Shown piece after piece: positions 12,233 through 24,688 of a stretch of 64,000 nt of DNA; the stretch's first letter is position 1; every line of letters begins with the position of its first letter. This stretch comes from Whitmania pigra (taxonomy: Eukaryota > Annelida > Clitellata > Hirudinida > Haemopidae). A program made the translations under genes and the position numbers. The stretch lies in the NCBI GenBank assembly GCA_021613335.1, contig JAJTWR010000021.1:1051001-1115000 (forward strand), given 5' to 3'. A model generated the notes under the pieces. That model had not been told where the DNA came from. It worked only from the letters and a program-made list of their open reading frames with translations, and did no database searches.

Positions 12233-13299
12233 GGCACCCCGTCATAACAGCCCGGCGACAGAATAGTCCCGACAAAACAGCCCCGTCAAAATAGCCCGGC
12301 GTCAAAATAGCTCAAGACAAAACAGCCCCGACAAAACCGCCCCGACAAAACGGCCCCGTCGAAACAGCCCGGCGTCAAAATAGCCCAGGACGGAAAAATC
12401 CCGTCAAAATGGCCCCGTCAAAATAGCCCCGACAAAACCGCCCGGCGACAAAATAGCCCAGGACAAAACAACCCGGCGACAAAATAGCCCGGCGACAAAA
12501 TAGCCCGGCGACAAAATAGCCCCGACAAAACAGCCCCGTCAAAACAGCCCTGTCACCAGGGTCGGACTGGCTTAAAAAACCGGCCCGGGAAATTTTATTT
12601 AACTCCTAGTTTGATCAATTTAAACATAAGAAACACTAGAGTCTAAAATTTCTATTCACTATTAACTATTATAACAGCTTTTTCATCGTTTCACTAGTCG
12701 ATGCTATAACATCAATGATTTCATTGTTATTGATTCTTGGAAAAGAGTCTTTCTCACAAGACATCAGCATGAATGATCTTGATGAAAACGACCTCTCACA
12801 AGCAACTTGTGATGAGGATAATGTCAACACAAATTTGTAAGCCAGATACAAATTTGAATAAGCAAGACTATGCAAATTAAACTTCTGGAGAACAATAATA
12901 ACAACAAACAATACTCAAAACGGTCAAAGCATTCAAGCCACTAATTTCGAATTAAATTTTGATTCAGTTTCACAACATTTTTTAAAAATACTTTGACATG
13001 GAGTTATCGTGGGGCTATAATGACGGGGCTATTTTTTCGCCGGGCTATTTTGTCGCCGGGTTGTTTTGTCCTGGGCTATTTTGTCGCCGGGCTATTTTGT
13101 CGGGGCTATTTTGACGGGGCCATTTTGACGGGGCTATTTTGTCTTGGGCTATTTTGACGCCGGGCTGTTTCGACGGGGCTGTTTTGCCGGGGCGGTTTTG
13201 TCGGGGCTGTTTTGTCTTGAGCTATTTTGACGCCGGGCTATTTTGACGGGGCTGTTTTGTCGGGGCTATTCTGTCGCCGGGCTGTTATGACGGGTCACC
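12233..13299. mobile_element. Foldback transposon FB1 with hAT fragment in its loop
   Basis: The left arm (12233-12550) and right arm (about 13010-13299) are inverted copies made of degenerate tandem units of about 14-17 bp (consensus like GACAAAATAGCCCC, GTCAAAACAGCCCC, GGCGACAAAATAGCCC). The ends read GGCACCCCGTCATAACAG and, on the other strand, GGTGACCCGTCATAACAG. The element is flanked by GCTAAAACAT at 12223-12232 and 13300-13309, a perfect 10-bp target duplication. The loop contains a hAT-type terminus (CAGGGTCGGACTGG at about 12558) and a hAT transposase fragment. Sub-repeated arms and 9-10 bp duplications are as described for Drosophila FB elements. Confidence 0.85.
12669..12911 (-). 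pseudogene. hAT transposase C-terminal fragment (inside FB1)
   Basis: Eighty codons containing LAYKFVLTLSSSQVACERSF then FMLMSCEKD, the hAT C-terminal dimerisation region of the ZMYM-like/TTF-finger type. The rest of the transposase is absent. It lies between the two FB1 arms, so it was either captured by, or inserted into, the foldback element. Confidence 0.75.
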
Positions 13300-13448
13300 G
13301 CTAAAACATACTTAGCTTCTATAAGTTCGCATATCCAGGGATCGCCATCGGGTAGGGGCAGTAAATAAATGGTGGATCGATTAAGAAGTGCCTTCACATC
13401 CTATCAATAAGGCACAAAAAAAAACGGCTAAATACAAATTACAAATTA

Positions 13449-14485
13449 GTGTTGACCAAATCAACAGATAAAAAGACTCAGCAAACTTTAATTGCCAAGG
13501 AATACGATACATGGACTGAAAATCTAATATCCCCAGTGGCTCGATTCAACCGAAGACAATCAGAACGAGCCACCTTGAATGAGCGTAAGATAGAACATGA
13601 AAACTCGTCAGGATGCCATGACATTGGGCAATGCAACGGCAACATTATAAAACAGTAGATGGATATGAACTCAGGTCGTTTCGTAATGCCTTTGCATTAA
13701 GCATGTGGCTAACTGACCGAATGGCGTGGGATCAATGGCTAAAATGTTAAAAGTTTAGAGTCGCAGACTGCGAGAAACAAGATACAAGCCATTTACCAAC
13801 GCTATCTGCGTTGCCGATTGCCGAGTTAATGAGTCGTTGGGGCACTGTAGTAATGACGGTCCTACACATGGGAGACATAACACCTTAGTGAAGATGTTGG
13901 CAGGGAAATTGAGTGCAATGGGGTTCATCGCCAGAATTGAACCCAAAATCCTTACTGATGAAGGAACTAAAATTCCAGATTTGTGTGCAAGGAGGGATTC
14001 AATATATGTCGTGTGCGATCTGGCAGTGGGATCAGACACTGCAGACCCGAATAAAATTCATTTCCAAATATGACCTGCCGGGAATCCATCAATGGATGAA
14101 GGAAAATAATTCAGTCTCGGAACCTCAGAGGCAGAAAGGAAATGTCAAGGCCCTCACTTCAAATTGGAGAAAAGGAATTTCCGCAGAATCATGGAAATTT
14201 TGAAGGAGATTCGGAGTCTCGAGGGTGTTCCTCATATGGACCTCCGTCAAAACCATGCAGGAGACGTACAAGATATTGCGGATATTCAAGATGAACGCCT
14301 TAAAAGGCAGAAGACACTAAAACTAATTTGATAAACACGAAGTGACTGGAACGACTTGTTGACGACCTTTCCGATCGGACGGGATTTCGCAGACCGATGT
14401 GCGGACCAAAAAAATTAGCGATCTCGATTTCTTAAGCATTATGTCCAATTATGTATTATATTTTTGTCTGGGCTAATAAAAGATT
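13449..14485 (+). pseudogene. R2-like LINE, 3' part with restriction-like endonuclease remnant
   Basis: Disrupted plus-strand frames show ESLGHCSND, then RHNTLVKMLAGKL, then IPDLCARRDSIYVVCDLAV (around 13973-14029). The last fits the PD-x12-D signature of the restriction-like endonuclease of R2-type non-LTR elements, which nicks the target for reverse transcription. Stops and frame changes separate the pieces. The sequence runs without break into (TAA)n at 14486, consistent with a 3' LINE end carrying a simple-repeat tail. Confidence 0.65.
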
Positions 14486-14990
<505 letters not shown>

Positions 14991-15239
14991 TTGTGTCGAT
15001 CGTCCGGTCTCATCAAATGGAAATTTCTCCCGCTCTTCCCCGTGAGGATCCTATCTATAGTATTTAAAGCGATTTGTGATTGATAAGTATCAACTAATTC
15101 ACCTGAACATTGAGGATCTATCTGATCAGTGAAAGCTTAAAAAGTGAAATAATTAAACAAGAACACAAGAGATGGATATCAACTTACCGTACAAGTTATA
15201 AACAAAATAGTCCTTAAAACCAGGGACAAGATGGCGTTA

Positions 15240-15606
15240 GAAAGTACCGTCTCAAAGGCTTCGGCTTTGACGTTTTAGCCGCTTATATGGCCCTATGGAT
15301 GTTGGATATGGATAGGTATCTCACCTGCAGCATTCAAAGTGGGATTGGTAACATTTATTCCGAAAACAGAGACATCTCTTCCGGGTGATTATCTATCCAT
15401 CACGGTAGGTGCAGTGTTATCTCAACTATTCCGTCTGATAAAATGTCTAAAATCTTGCGTCGGAGATGGTGTGGCACAAACCCTACTTTTTGTCTTTTTG
15501 AAGAGAGCAGCTTCAAAAACTGAACATGAAATTTGTGGACGTCAGCAAAGCGTTCTATTCAGTTTCACAAAAATCCAACATCAGAGTTGCAAGTCTTGAT
15601 GGTGCA
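15240..15606 (+). pseudogene. R2-like LINE reverse transcriptase fragment
   Basis: Plus-strand frames read AAFKVGLVTFIPKTE then PGDYLSITVGAVLSQLF, and shortly after FVDVSKAFYSVSQKS. These correspond to the IPK...PGDYRPI segment and the catalytic motif A region (DVSKAFDSV) of R2/RLE-class reverse transcriptases. Frame changes separate the pieces. The copy ends where a foldback arm fragment begins. Confidence 0.65.
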
Positions 15607-15645
15607 CCACCTCATAACAGCCCGGCGAAAAATAGCCTAACGACA
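15607..15645. mobile_element. Foldback arm fragment FB2
   Basis: Reads CACCTCATAACAGCCCGGCG followed by AAAAATAGCC, the left terminus of the FB family with substitutions. No matching right arm within the next 4 kb. Confidence 0.7.
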
Positions 15646-17957
15646 ATTATAACACTTAATACAAATAATTTGAGATTCATGATTTTTTATAAATGTTGCT
15701 CAGAATATATGACATTTCTTTAAAAATTCCAATATTTGGAATTAAATATTTTGTAAAATAAACATATTTAATCAATAACATTTTGTCAATTTGTTTGTCT
15801 AAATGTACGCTAGGTTTCCTACAATTACATTTGGTAATGTTTTTTCTTAAAAGCTTTGAAATTCGACAAAAAAAAAATCAAAATGTGGCAATTTTTGCTG
15901 CTATTGTATAATAAATTTCGAGTCACCCACTTTCTTTTGTTAAATTGGCTGAAACGCTAACGTAAAAGTAAAAAAATCTTAACAATGCTTAGTGAAAAAG
16001 TAATTACGAAACAAGAGAGTACATGTATTTGAAAATTGAATATCACTATTCAGCTGATTTTCCCGTTTTACTGGAAGCAAAAAAGGATTCAAAATTTATT
16101 GTAAAGCAACTATTTTTCAATGTATTTGTACGATTCATTGAATGATTGAAAAAGCACTTCAAAAGTTTCCTTATTTCTGTGCTCGAATTAGATTTGTTCT
16201 GCACTCATTCTTCTTATGAAGTCAGGCATTGTCAACCATAACGGTAAGTCTGACTGCTGCTTTCAGAAGACATTTAAGGCAAGGTAGACGCTTTTATGTC
16301 TCCAAGGTAATAATCTGTGCCGCGAGAATTTTGATAAAATTTGTAAATTGCGCTTAAAGATTGCAGTACTAACAATAAGTAGGACAATTTATTTAGCAAT
16401 TTGTTGTGAAACACCGACTTGGAAACTGCATGATGAAATGAAAAATAAAAAATGGCATTCTGAATATTCTTTGCTCCAGAGATGAAGATTAGAAAAAAGC
16501 AAACCCTAACCCTATAACACGTAGACGGTTATTGCTTCTTTGGCCTTCTTCAAACACTCCAGGGTCACAAAATATCAATGTACTGTTCTATCTTGTTGGT
16601 TATCTTGCCAAAGCAGTTGTGACTCGCTACTTTTTTTAATTTTCAATCCGGTTTGGCTGGCAGCCCCATGTTCACCAAATCTATGCAAAATATTTTAGAA
16701 CCATATTATTTTTTCTAGAAATCGATTAGTAGTTAAAACAATTTTGGTGATTGAAATAAATTAACGATTAATCGATCCCAGAAACGTAAAGATCTATGAA
16801 ATTCCCATCCCTAATTGAAAATGGTGCTGAGGTGATGAAGGACTTCGGCGTGACAGAGATTCGAACCATTTCTACGATTTGAACAATCTATAATGATTTG
16901 TTTTTTCCTTGTATTTCTATACCATCAAAACATAAATCATTAATTATTAAATCAATTGCAGATAAATGTTTCCAAATTTCCAAAATAGAATTATTTTTAT
17001 AAACATTTTACAGACAAATCGTTGGGTAGCTTCAGTAACTTGTAAAGGCTTGAGGGAAGTTTGCAAACATTTCAAATTCGGAAGATTGAATTCACAATAT
17101 TGAACTCAATGTGAATGTAGCAAGTAGTAGTTTTTACTAGTTTAAAAAACGCTTATTGTAAATTAAAGAAATCCATCTCAGAAAATTAGAAGCAATATTT
17201 CACAATTAATTTATGTTTATAATGTTTCAGGTGTTTCAAAGGAAAAAAAATACCAAATAATTCATTGAAACTTGATCAGTATCTAATAATAATTTCCGCC
17301 AAGATGTCTCGCCATAGATGTTTACCTAATCATTTCAAAGGGCTTCCAAGTGTTTGAGGTAATAATCGAATATTTCATTTTGTTTATTTCTAATCTCCAC
17401 TCAAGTTGATTGTTGTTTTAAATCATAGAGAATTGAATTCCAGATAGTGAACCAAATACAAAAATAACCTGAGCAACATCGGTTGTTTGATGTTAGTTCA
17501 TAAGAAAACTTTTAATGTAAATTAATGTTTTCGAATAATTAAATGGTTTCACTTTTTGTATTTTAAATTTTGTTACCTAATATTGCATATAGCTTAACTT
17601 AAGCCACTTTTTGTGAGGCTTGAGACTGCGGAGTCACCACAACAGACAACATCTGTTGCTATCATTTCCAGCAAATAAATCTTCTATGCTCATATGCAAG
17701 CAATTGCAACCTCTCAGTAGGTAATTGCATGATTTCTTCAGGAATATGCACTATGCACCTCATGTCAGCGCATTATTCCAGCTTGTCGTCATCCAATGTT
17801 TTGTTGAAACGTTAAGTAATCTTTATTCCTTTTGGAGTACCTTTTAATACTTGAACTGTAATCTGTAATCCCAATTTTAAATCCTGCTCAATTTGTTCAA
17901 GTGTTTTTTTTTGTGAATTTTTATGATTAGATATTCTAAATAACGGTCATATCTACA
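15646..17957. other. Gene-poor stretch, nothing firmly recognised
   Basis: A+T-rich with no sustained open frame. A possible tRNA-like box (AGATTCGAACCA near 16857) hints at an old SINE but is not enough to call one. Confidence 0.4.
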
Positions 17958-17965
17958 TATAAAAG
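17958..17965 (+). promoter_or_regulatory. TATA box of the antistasin-like gene
   Basis: TATAAAAG, 38 bp before the ATG at 17996. Normal TATA-to-start spacing of about 30 bp would place transcription start near 17990, giving a 5' UTR of only a few bases. Confidence 0.6.
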
Positions 17966-17995
17966 AGCCATAACTGTTTGTAGTCGCGATTCAAC

Positions 17996-18789
17996 ATGAA
18001 GTTTCTTTTGTGTTTGCTCTTTCTCTCTCTGGCAGGTTGTACAAGAGTTTTAATATAAATATTGTTGACTTAAATAAACTGATTTTATAATTTAAGTTAA
18101 ATAGTATAGAATGATGGGTAATATTTTAAAGTATTTAATAAAAAGAATCACCTTCGAGATTCATTATGTGTCATTTGCAGTGTCCATTGCCTGTTAGAAA
18201 TAACAAATGAAAATGTTGGAATGAGTAGCAGATTCACTTTTATAAAGCATTCGACCTTTTCATGCTTTTTGAGCAAATTTTTACTCATCAGCTCTCTTAA
18301 ATTACTTTGTCAACGGCTCTAACTAGCAAATCTCACAAATTTCTATTCGAAAGTTTCCACTTGACCTAAACAAATTATTTAAGCAATTATTTTATTCCTT
18401 TATTGTTGCTGTTAATCCAATTAAATAATTCGTTGAATTTTTGAAGTTCTTTACGCGGAGTCCGCAGTGTGGTGTGGATATCTGAAGTGCACGAAGAACT
18501 GCGATGAAAAATTATTCGTGAAAGACTGTCAAACTTGCAAGTGCACTTGTGGAGTGAGTCTGATGATTTAATAATATCTTCACAATCAATTGTATGCAAT
18601 TTGATTAAAGAAATGATTCTTTAGCAATCAACCTGCATGGAGGGTTACTATTGCTTGCATGGAATTGTAAGCCTTGAGGATAAAACCTCTCAGCCCAAGT
18701 GTTGCAGCTCAACAATTGAATCTCTTGATCGTATTTGCCTCCTTCCAGGAGAGAAGGATGTGGCCAATGCACTCCCTCATTTTGCATAA
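17996..18789 (+). CDS. Small secreted cysteine-rich protein, antistasin-like protease inhibitor
   Basis: Three exons: 17996-18035, 18447-18553, 18625-18789, giving 103 residues. Exon 1 encodes a signal peptide (MKFLLCLLFLSLA). Exon 2 has cysteines spaced C-x4-C-x3-C-x8-C-x2-C-x-C-x-C, the pattern of an antistasin domain; the paralogue at 46807 reads NGCPTCKCTC here, the typical antistasin ending. Exon 3 adds five more cysteines and a stop. Antistasins are secreted, disulphide-rich inhibitors of trypsin-like serine proteases such as factor Xa. Only one domain is present and exon 3 is not a canonical antistasin repeat, so inhibitory activity is inferred. It lies in the same cluster as serpins. 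Two partial copies exist (24689, 46807). Confidence 0.75.
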
Positions 18790-19589
18790 ACTCGAAGAAA
18801 TTAATTAAAATCCATTAAATGCTATTTAATTGCATAGTAGTTTCTTGGTTAATGAATATTGCACCAAAGAGTAAAGAGAATATTGACATTTATTTTAAAA
18901 TATGAATTAATTACATCAGTTTGATTTGGTCGACAATTTATTATTTTAAATTGTTTTGTTGCTTCACAAAAATACCATAAACTCCTCTTTCTTTCATATA
19001 AAGTCTAAAGTGATTCAATAAATTTCGAGTTATAGACTTTGTAATGATAATTAAACTCGTAACTGTACTCATTGAACCAGTTACTAAGGAATAAGCAAGT
19101 ACATGTCTGTGAATATTGAATATCATTGCAAACAATTGTTGATTTAATCTTATCTATTACCAGAGTAATTAAGTTTTGTAATGAGCTTGATGACGAATCA
19201 ATATATTCATATTCGATGGAAATATTTAAAATACGACTATCAAAATTTGGATATTGATTAAAAACAAAACATTAGTGTCCTTAAACTACTACAAATAAAT
19301 GTTAAGTTATGCTATGTTAATTTCTAAATGATGATCATGACTGACATTTTTGCGAAGTTGAAAGTTTCATGGGCACTTTGATATTAAATATAGAGACACT
19401 TTAAGAAATCATTATATTTAAACATTATGAAGAGAGATTGAGATGCTATAAATATTTATAAAAGTAAAGTTAAATTGTATGCAATTAGTTAGATTAGTTA
19501 ATTAGATTGCGATTCATTGCTCAGAGACCATCAAGAGGTTCTTGTGATGAACAAGAGTACGAAGAGTCGTACTTAGTTTCACGTGCTCA
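18790..19589. other. 3' flank of the antistasin-like gene; duplicated block
   Basis: Segment 18890-19400 resembles 35050-35460 (shared AAAGTCTAAAGTGATTCAAT and ATAAATTTCGA tracts), so part of this flank was copied to the region beside the 36.5 kb serpin. No gene seen. Confidence 0.5.
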
Positions 19590-20037
19590 ACCTTTAATAA
19601 GCTATATTAAATTCCAACTGCAAATCAAACATTTCATTGTACACATTGCAACTGGAACTCAGGGAAAGTTCAAAAAAAATTAGAATATCTGAGGAACCGA
19701 CGTGACTTAAGTGTTTGATTCTCTTTGCAACTCGCATATGTTGATAAGTTACAATAAATGTCAACCTGAAAAGCCTATGGATAGAAACTGAGGGATTAGG
19801 TTGAATCCAAATAATATTTTAGACAATAAATCTTCAACTTAAGGAAATTTCCTGATACCAATTAAACACAAAACGGTCATAAAAACGAGCATTCAAACCA
19901 CTGAAATCGAATAAAATTTTAAATCAGTTTTGGGTAATATATTCAAGTCATAAAAATAATTTTTTGTCTTTTTTATTTGTATATTGAACTGTTTTGGCTT
20001 GGGCTATTTTGTCGCCTGGCAATTTTGGCGGGTCACC
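19590..20037. mobile_element. Foldback element FB3, truncated
   Basis: Contains the internal region shared with FB4 (ACCAATTAAACACAAAACGG then CATTCAAACCACTGAAATCG) and ends with a right arm GGGCTATTTTGTCGCC...GGCGGGTCACC. No left arm of subrepeats is visible. It shows that the family has a conserved non-repetitive core of several hundred bp. Confidence 0.65.
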
Positions 20038-20237
20038 AGATACCTATCATCCATTGTCCATCCATTCACATTTTCACAGATTTGCAAATAAGTAGTTTGC
20101 AAAAACTAATAATTGATTTTTTTTTATTTCCACAATATTAAATAAATGGATAAACTAAATATTTAGTAATTTGTAAATCAACAACTTCGAATGTAATTGT
20201 CAATTAGTTTTAGGCATGCTCTCCTGAATATTCTTAA

Positions 20238-20451
20238 CCTCCTCAGACCCGCGTGCACTGTAGTGTACATAAGGTCATAAAGCTTTTGCGGATAATACAA
20301 TCAATTGTAGTGATAGAGACCCGTTGGTTACCGTAGTGTACATAACAAATAATTGAAAAACTTTTTAGTTACTTTCATTGACTCTTAAATGTTATAAAAT
20401 TGAAAAAAAGTTCCAAAATTTTTGCGTCTTGTATTGGTGGGTCTGAGGAGG
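20238..20451. mobile_element. Small MITE with CCTCCTCAGACCC ends
   Basis: A 214-bp element with perfect 13-bp terminal inverted repeats, CCTCCTCAGACCC and GGGTCTGAGGAGG. The left flank is TTAA (20234-20237); the right flank reads TAAT, so a TTAA duplication of the piggyBac type is possible but not clean. The interior holds two copies of GTAGTGTACATAA. It lies in the 3' flank of the first serpin. Confidence 0.65.
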
Positions 20452-20498
20452 TAATATCCTAATAAATAAAAGGACAAAATCTTTTCCGATCTATTGTT

Positions 20499-21750
20499 TC
20501 AAGGTTGAATAAATTTTCCAAGGAAAAGAATTGAACCAGAATCAACGTGTTTGATGTAAAATAGGAATGGATGATCAGCTCTGATGACAGGAGAAAGAGG
20601 TATCAAAGCTGATTTGGTAGAAATTAAAAAGGCTGTTGCTGCAGCAGCCTCGACACCATTCTCATCAATTTCAACAACTGCTTTGTGTAAGGCCTTTGAA
20701 ACATAAAGACTTGTTGATTCTTCTATCCCGCTCAGATCTGCTCTATACGAAAACAAATCATTGATTCCAAGTTTTTTAAGATTATCGGATAAGTCAAAGC
20801 TTGACTGGAACTTAAATTTGGGAATAGTAATGTTTGCAATTAGAGATTTTAATTCAAGAGTCTTCAGTGTATCAGACGACAAATCTTTCTCGACTTGATC
20901 TAGTGATGTTTTGGCCAGATTGGGAAGAATGATTCCAAATACAAATTCATGTGATTTGAATGGTTTTTCTAAAACTTCAAAATGGAGAGTGTTATGAACG
21001 CCATAAAAACATCTTGATGCTGAATCATGTAGACATTCTGTTTTTAATGAATGTTTAGGTGTGGCGTAGAACGTTTGAAATTTGGTTAAATATTCTTTAA
21101 ATCCTGAAGCCCATTGAGCTTTGAAGTACAAGGCATTGACGAGAACAAGACGTGTAAGTTCAGTAAGATCATTGGGTTGGACTATCTCTGTGATTTTCTT
21201 GTTGGTTATTTCAGATACCCAGTTGTTAATTAGAGAAGCGCATTCTTTACTATTGCTGCAATAAAATATGTTCAATTCACTTAATGAATGTGATTAAATT
21301 TAGTATTTAACTAATTAAACCGCATTAATATTTTGAAAAATAAATAAATTAAAATCTAACAAAATCATAAATAAAAGTCAAATTATGTATGATCAACCTG
21401 AAGTCAACAGTTTGAAGTTCCGATCCATAAAACTTTCGAGACGATCTAAGAAATGGCGAGATGATCTTAAAATCCTTCTGAGCATACAATTTGTTGACTC
21501 ACTTGCTGAAAAAACTTTCATAATTTTTTGACATTGTTTATGAATTTGTTTCTCTGGAAATCCTCTGGTAAATGTTGAACGACGAATTTCTTCCAAAGTT
21601 TGACCTCAGGCTCCAAGCGAAGTCATTGCCAAAGCAAGAGAAATACTCAGAGGAGAGAAAATGATGTTTCCTTGTTCTGTTTCAACAAACTTGTTGTACA
21701 ATTACAGTCCATCATCATTGTTGGCCAGGACTAAATCACCCAATTTGTCT
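20499..21750 (-). pseudogene. Serpin S1, disabled copy
   Basis: Exon 3 (21255-20499) is fully open and encodes the C-terminal two thirds of a serpin with the hinge GVEAAAATA and signature ADHPFLFYI. The loop between (FLISTKSALIPLSPV) would place Lys at P1 by counting from the hinge glycine. Exon 2 (about 21750-21398) is broken: a stop replaces Arg before GQTLEEIRR, and a deletion removes the segment containing VSIANKLYAQKG and shifts frame. No signal-peptide exon or TATA box is seen upstream. It is therefore a decayed paralogue of the serpins at 25, 36.5 and 50.6 kb. Confidence 0.85.
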
Positions 21751-21959
21751 GAATTTGCCTGACATGGTTAAATAATAATTTTAACAATAAGCCAAATCCA
21801 TAGTCTTAAAAATATTTTTATAAATATCTATGACTGGGCAATTTACTTAGTTAATACTTAATTATTTTTAATTATTTTATTTTCCTTGATTTGTGAATAG
21901 AAATATTTGTATAGAAGTAATTAGCAATTTACACAGTCTTCAAAAGATTTATTTTTCTT

Positions 21960-23530
21960 GATTTGATTGTCGCAAACTGGTCTTTGACATAAGCAAAATC
22001 AATTTTTCCCAATGTCTCTCTTGCAACTCTAGAAAGAGCAAGATCACTTACACCAGTGGTACACAATCTTTTTTGGCAAAGGGCTACAAACAGAATCCGA
22101 AAAACCTCCGGGGGCCGAGAAAAAAGGGACCGAGTAAAATATATTCTAAATTTTATACCTTATCAACATCAAGACAATACATGCAATAATACGCATGTAC
22201 TGGAGAATAAAAAAAATTCTGAACTAGATTGGCTGATGTTCATAGTTAATCTTGACAATTTTAAGTTGACCCAACATGATGGTTGAGGCCACATGTCTGC
22301 AGCAATCATTGAGATATCATGCTGTTTGTAGTACTCAAAAAAAGAAGATTGGGAAAAGAATCAAATATCAAAAATGGCGGAGGCTGTGGAGACCTACTGA
22401 GTCGAGGTGTATGAAAAGCTTCTGAATCACGACGCAAGATTATTGGTGGGGCTTAGCCGCCACGCCATGAAAATAGTCAGTAACTCGACTGTTTGTTAAT
22501 CCAGTGAGAAAATATTTTTGACTTTAGAGATGTAAGCCTCTGTGCTTCCTCCGTGTTCATTCACGAAACTAACAAAAATTGACTGAAAAAGCTTTTTTTG
22601 AATTTTTTTTGTCAACCTTCGCGGTCCACACGACGGTTGGTCGCGGGCCTGAGGTTGTGCATCACTGGCCTAAATGATCCTATCCATCGTCCCATCGAAG
22701 CACGAAAATAAGACAAAATAAGTTTCAATTTCCTGAACTACCGCTTGCAATTGAAACTGCTACTGTTGTTAATAAAATTTGCAGTGAATTAAAAGATTTG
22801 GAAATGAGTCACTTTAAAAAACTTTTTAAAACGCAATAAAAAAAGATCCAATAGAATTTCTAATAAAACTTCATTCCGATTACTGAGCAATATTTTGCAA
22901 TCGTCAATTTCCGTAAAATGTCAGTTGATATGCGTGTCATAGCAATTTCCAAAATCTGTTCAATTTTGATAAATTGCATCCGATATTGCATATCAGATAG
23001 AATAATTTTAAAGTCCAGCAGCAATCCAAATTTTGTGCTCAGGTCTTTTAGCCGTAAAAAGTGTTGACATCTCTTATTGAAGTCGATCAAATATGCTCTT
23101 CATAATGCACATAATCTCTTCTTCTGCTAAAAGTCTCTTGCCAGTTTTCCAGGAATCTTCCTTCTTCTGTCCACCATAATCCCCTAGACTGTGCATTTTG
23201 TTTTGGAGTTTTCTACAGCAACTAGGCTCAAATCACCATGAAGTTTGAAAGTTCTTGCTCCAAAGATTCAATATCAGTTGCTGATTCTTTGAAATTCGTA
23301 GTAGGATTTTGTAAGCGCATCTATAAACGATCAATTTTTACAAGAATGGCTCCAATGTGTTTCAGACACCCGCTTTACTGCTATGGGCAGAGCCTTTTTA
23401 ACTCGTCCAAAGTGGGCGTCAGACATATGATATGTCTGATGTGGCTGCTGAAGTCATTTTGTGATCGATTTGTCACCTTTGTTCGGTTATTATAATATAA
23501 TGTTGTATATAATACGAACATAAAAAGCCT
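21960..23530 (-). mobile_element. Degenerate hAT-A copy with nested hAT-B
   Basis: Minus-strand remnants match the hAT-A transposase of 41763-44482: RLKDLSTKFGLLLDFKIILS at 22860-23090 corresponds to RLKDLNTKFGFLLDVKTLLS. Segment 22690-22760 (reverse strand) resembles the SIASCERSFSKLKL region but is decayed. The far end near 23500 matches 361-480. A 614-bp hAT-B element interrupts it at 22054-22667. Confidence 0.7.
22054..22667. mobile_element. hAT-B non-autonomous element, copy 1
   Basis: Ends CAGTGGTACACAATC and GTTGTGCATCACTG, the inverted termini shared with the cleaner copy at 57058-57872. A clear 8-bp duplication is not visible, in keeping with age. It contains no usable frame. Confidence 0.6.
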
Positions 23531-23810
23531 CATTTCACAAAAGGGTAACATCTTGGATAAGGAAAATAGGTAAGAGTATGACCTTTAAAATACTGCTGGT
23601 ATTGTACATTTTCTAAATAATAACAAATATATTAAAACCGCTCATTGCCATATTTGGAGTGTCTGACCCGAAATCACTGATATTTGATAAATGTCTTAAG
23701 AAATATTTCGACGATTGTGATACGTCAAAAGAAGTCTGATATTAAGTAAAATTGAAATATAAAATTATAAGAAAAGGTAAAATTTACAATATCATTCCTA
23801 TTTTCGACAG

Positions 23811-24044
23811 CACCTTTTTGACATATATTATACAGAACGCATGAAGCTCATCGATTTTATGGCCATGAAATTTCATTTTGATGACCTGTATGTATATTTT
23901 ATGTCTGCAAAAGATGAGGACCAAAAACTGCAGAGGTTAATAGATTTCATCCCCGGATATGAATTGGAAATAAGGAATCTAATAGTTTATTCACATATGT
24001 TGGGTTTAACGTTTAAATATATCCTTAGAGGATTTAAGAGCTGA
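23811..24044 (+). CDS. Hypothetical terminal exon, unknown
   Basis: After a good acceptor (TTTTCGACAG, 23801-23810) the frame is open for 77 codons to TGA, starting HLFDIYYTERMKLIDFMAMK. The composition is protein-like (LQRLIDFIPGYELEIRNLIV) and unlike repeat debris. No upstream exon or family was recognised, and an internal donor (GAG|GTTAAT near 23936) could instead splice on to 24301. It may be a remnant of a host gene. Confidence 0.3.
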   Translation, partial: HLFDIYYTERMKLIDFMAMKFHFDDLYVYFMSAKDEDQKLQRLIDFIPGYELEIRNLIVYSHMLGLTFKYILRGFKS

Positions 24045-24300
24045 AATTATTTTTGACTATTAGTAATTTTAGATTTATTTAAATTTGTTAATGTAAATTT
24101 AATAATTTTGTAATGTGTTTTTATTATCAACGTATTATCCAAGCTTCCTATAACGATTACAACGTTTTTCAGTTTTCTGGATTTTCAAATCTTATGCTTG
24201 CATACAATGAAAACCTTTCTTATCCTTCTTGAGTGAGATCAATCTTAATAACCATGTTTTGTTGACCCAAACACTGACTTAATTTTTATCTTGTTAAAAG

Positions 24301-24459
24301 AATACCAAGAAAGATGATGATAAACTCAGAAACATGGAAAGACTTTACGGATTTAAGGTCAAACCTCACCTCTTATCAGCAGACAACAGCAATCCTTACA
24401 TTGATGACATCGAAAATGAGCTGAAGAATGCGAAAAGCAGTCCAACAAATGAGAAGTAG
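24301..24459 (+). CDS. Hypothetical terminal exon, unknown
   Basis: Following TTAAAAG at 24294-24300, 53 codons are open to TAG. They are rich in charged residues (NTKKDDDKLRNMERLYGFK, then NPYIDDIENELKNAK). A second frame across the same bases is also open, so the true frame is uncertain. It might belong with 23811-24044. No family recognised. Confidence 0.25.
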   Translation, partial: NTKKDDDKLRNMERLYGFKVKPHLLSADNSNPYIDDIENELKNAKSSPTNEK

Positions 24460-24688
24460 GCCTTACGTAAAAGGAGAAATTCATTACACCATAAATAGCT
24501 ACAACGTAATTTTGCAATAATCGTAGAAAGTTTTAATTTATCAGTTCCTTTAAATTGCGTTCATCAGCATGTACTCACAAACACCGATTCGAAAGTTTTC
24601 ACTAAACCTAAGCAAATCAATGGAGCAATTAATGTTTTCACTTGTCATTACTGATAATCCAATTAAATCAATCGTTGAATTTTTGAAG

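Noticed and set aside
12233..13299. CRISPR-like array (short repeated units)
   Set aside because: The units are contiguous, degenerate and inverted between two arms, with target duplications at the ends; there are no unique spacers, and the genome is eukaryotic.
16496..16520. Telomere-like CCCTAACCCTATAA
   Set aside because: Only about two units; too short to mean anything.
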